A DNA stretch of 42,391 nt from Clostridium sp. GTDB lineage: Bacteria > Bacillota > Clostridia > Clostridiales > Clostridiaceae. The position numbers and the translations under genes are program-made. This document shows positions 41,981 to 42,391 of the stretch, piece by piece. The stretch spans positions 1 through 42,391 of the forward strand of contig NZ_JAENWM010000027.1 of assembly GCF_016650035.1 (NCBI RefSeq), in the 5' to 3' direction. Numbering within the stretch: position 1 is the stretch's first letter; each line of letters begins with the position of its first letter. Below the pieces are notes generated by a model. The model was not told the origin of the DNA and did no database searches. It was given only the letters and a program-made list of their open reading frames with translations.

Positions 41981-42391
41981 CTACAAATATACTATATCTG
42001 CATTCAAATATTCTATTTCAGCTTTCACGTGTGTAACAATTACTATTAATTTATCCGACGAAAGCTTAATTACCTGATCCATTATCTGATTTTTAAGATC
42101 TTCCTCGAGCCCCTTAAATGGCTCATCCATCAAAATAATTCTTTTGTCATAAGCGAGCGCCCTTGCAATTGCTACTCTACGCTTCATCCCACCACTTAAT
42201 TCTTGTGGTCTTTTATTCTTAATGTCAGTTAATTGCATATCATTCATATATTCTTTGGCCATCTTAAGGCCTAGTTCTCTATCCTTCAAAACCAAACTAA
42301 TATTCTCAATTGCCGAAAGCCATGGAATCAACCTATCTTCCTGAAAAACCATTGAAATATCCTCTGTAATTTTAACTTCACCTTCATCTGG
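41981..42391 (-). CDS. ABC transporter ATPase, TauB/SsuB/NrtD type (5' part outside window)
   Basis: The 3' 136 codons of an ATPase, continuing past the window edge. MVFQEDRLIPWLSAIENI contains the Q-loop in the form typical of nitrate/sulfonate/taurine importers; signature LSGGMKRRVAIARALAY, Walker B IILMDEPFKGLE and H-loop THVKAE follow. Walker A is outside. The C-terminus is short, ending right after the H-loop region (NADIVYL). The cargo is not determinable here. Confidence 0.88.
   Translation of the reverse strand, partial: PDEGEVKITEDISMVFQEDRLIPWLSAIENISLVLKDRELGLKMAKEYMNDMQLTDIKNKRPQELSGGMKRRVAIARALAYDKRIILMDEPFKGLEEDLKNQIMDQVIKLSSDKLIVIVTHVKAEIEYLNADIVYL

Noticed and set aside
1-42391. 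CRISPR arrays, insertion sequences, tRNA or rRNA genes, prophage
   Set aside because: No repeat-spacer pattern, transposase, tRNA-like cloverleaf or phage structural gene was recognised by eye; a covariance-model search would be decisive for small RNAs.

Overview
The window is low-GC, AT-rich DNA from an anaerobic spore-forming Firmicute, most likely Clostridium sensu stricto. This rests on strong GGAGG-type ribosome binding sites, TTGACA/TATAAT promoters, HydE ([FeFe]-hydrogenase maturation), a HisZ/short-HisG histidine pathway, a SCIFF-type radical SAM maturase, a CIRCE element and a sigma-G-like promoter. The species cannot be fixed from the sequence alone. No rRNA, tRNA, CRISPR array or insertion sequence was recognised.

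Layout. 0.1-2.0 kb: a YtrB-like ABC exporter pair and a small membrane protein that seems to start at AUA. 2.1-4.2 kb: a YczE-like membrane protein, hydE, and a convergent 44-aa hydrophilic protein. 4.2-5.8 kb: a redox divergon (Fe-S flavoprotein and monooxygenase-fold protein facing an HxlR regulator). 5.9-7.9 kb: hemerythrin, GGDEF protein and Cof phosphatase. 8.1-10.1 kb: htpG behind a perfect CIRCE operator. 10.2-18.0 kb: a ten-gene operon hisZGDCBHAFIE. 18.0-18.2 kb: a remnant of pdxS. 18.3-19.8 kb: thiC behind a TPP riboswitch with a visible terminator/antiterminator. 19.9-29.0 kb: the arginine/carbamoyl-phosphate divergon argCJBD / carAB, with ARG boxes on both promoters.

29.1-41.5 kb is the most unusual part. 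It holds a large set of iron-sulfur and anaerobe-specific genes on the minus strand: MBL-fold hydrolase, two DUF134 regulators, a COG0731 radical SAM enzyme, a SPASM (SCIFF-maturase-like) radical SAM enzyme, a 57-aa Gly-rich DUF5320-type peptide, a flavin reductase, two NifX-like proteins, two MinD-like ATPases with inserted 2[4Fe-4S] ferredoxin domains, a zinc/manganese-type ABC importer, a second DUF5320-type protein, and an IscU / CoA-binding / CGGC operon. These genes are tied together by two shared promoter-operator classes. Both DUF5320 genes have almost the same 45-bp promoter, flanked by ATATG-centred palindromic sites. The NifX/MinD operon and the iscU operon share a TGGCATTTGACA-like element on the -35 box. 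Two DUF134 regulators and two operator classes suggest, without proving it, a one-to-one match. I read the region as an anaerobic metallocofactor or Fe-S trafficking module of unknown end product.

41.6-42.4 kb: a small protein behind a sigma-G-like promoter, then the 3' part of a TauB/SsuB-type ABC ATPase cut by the window edge.
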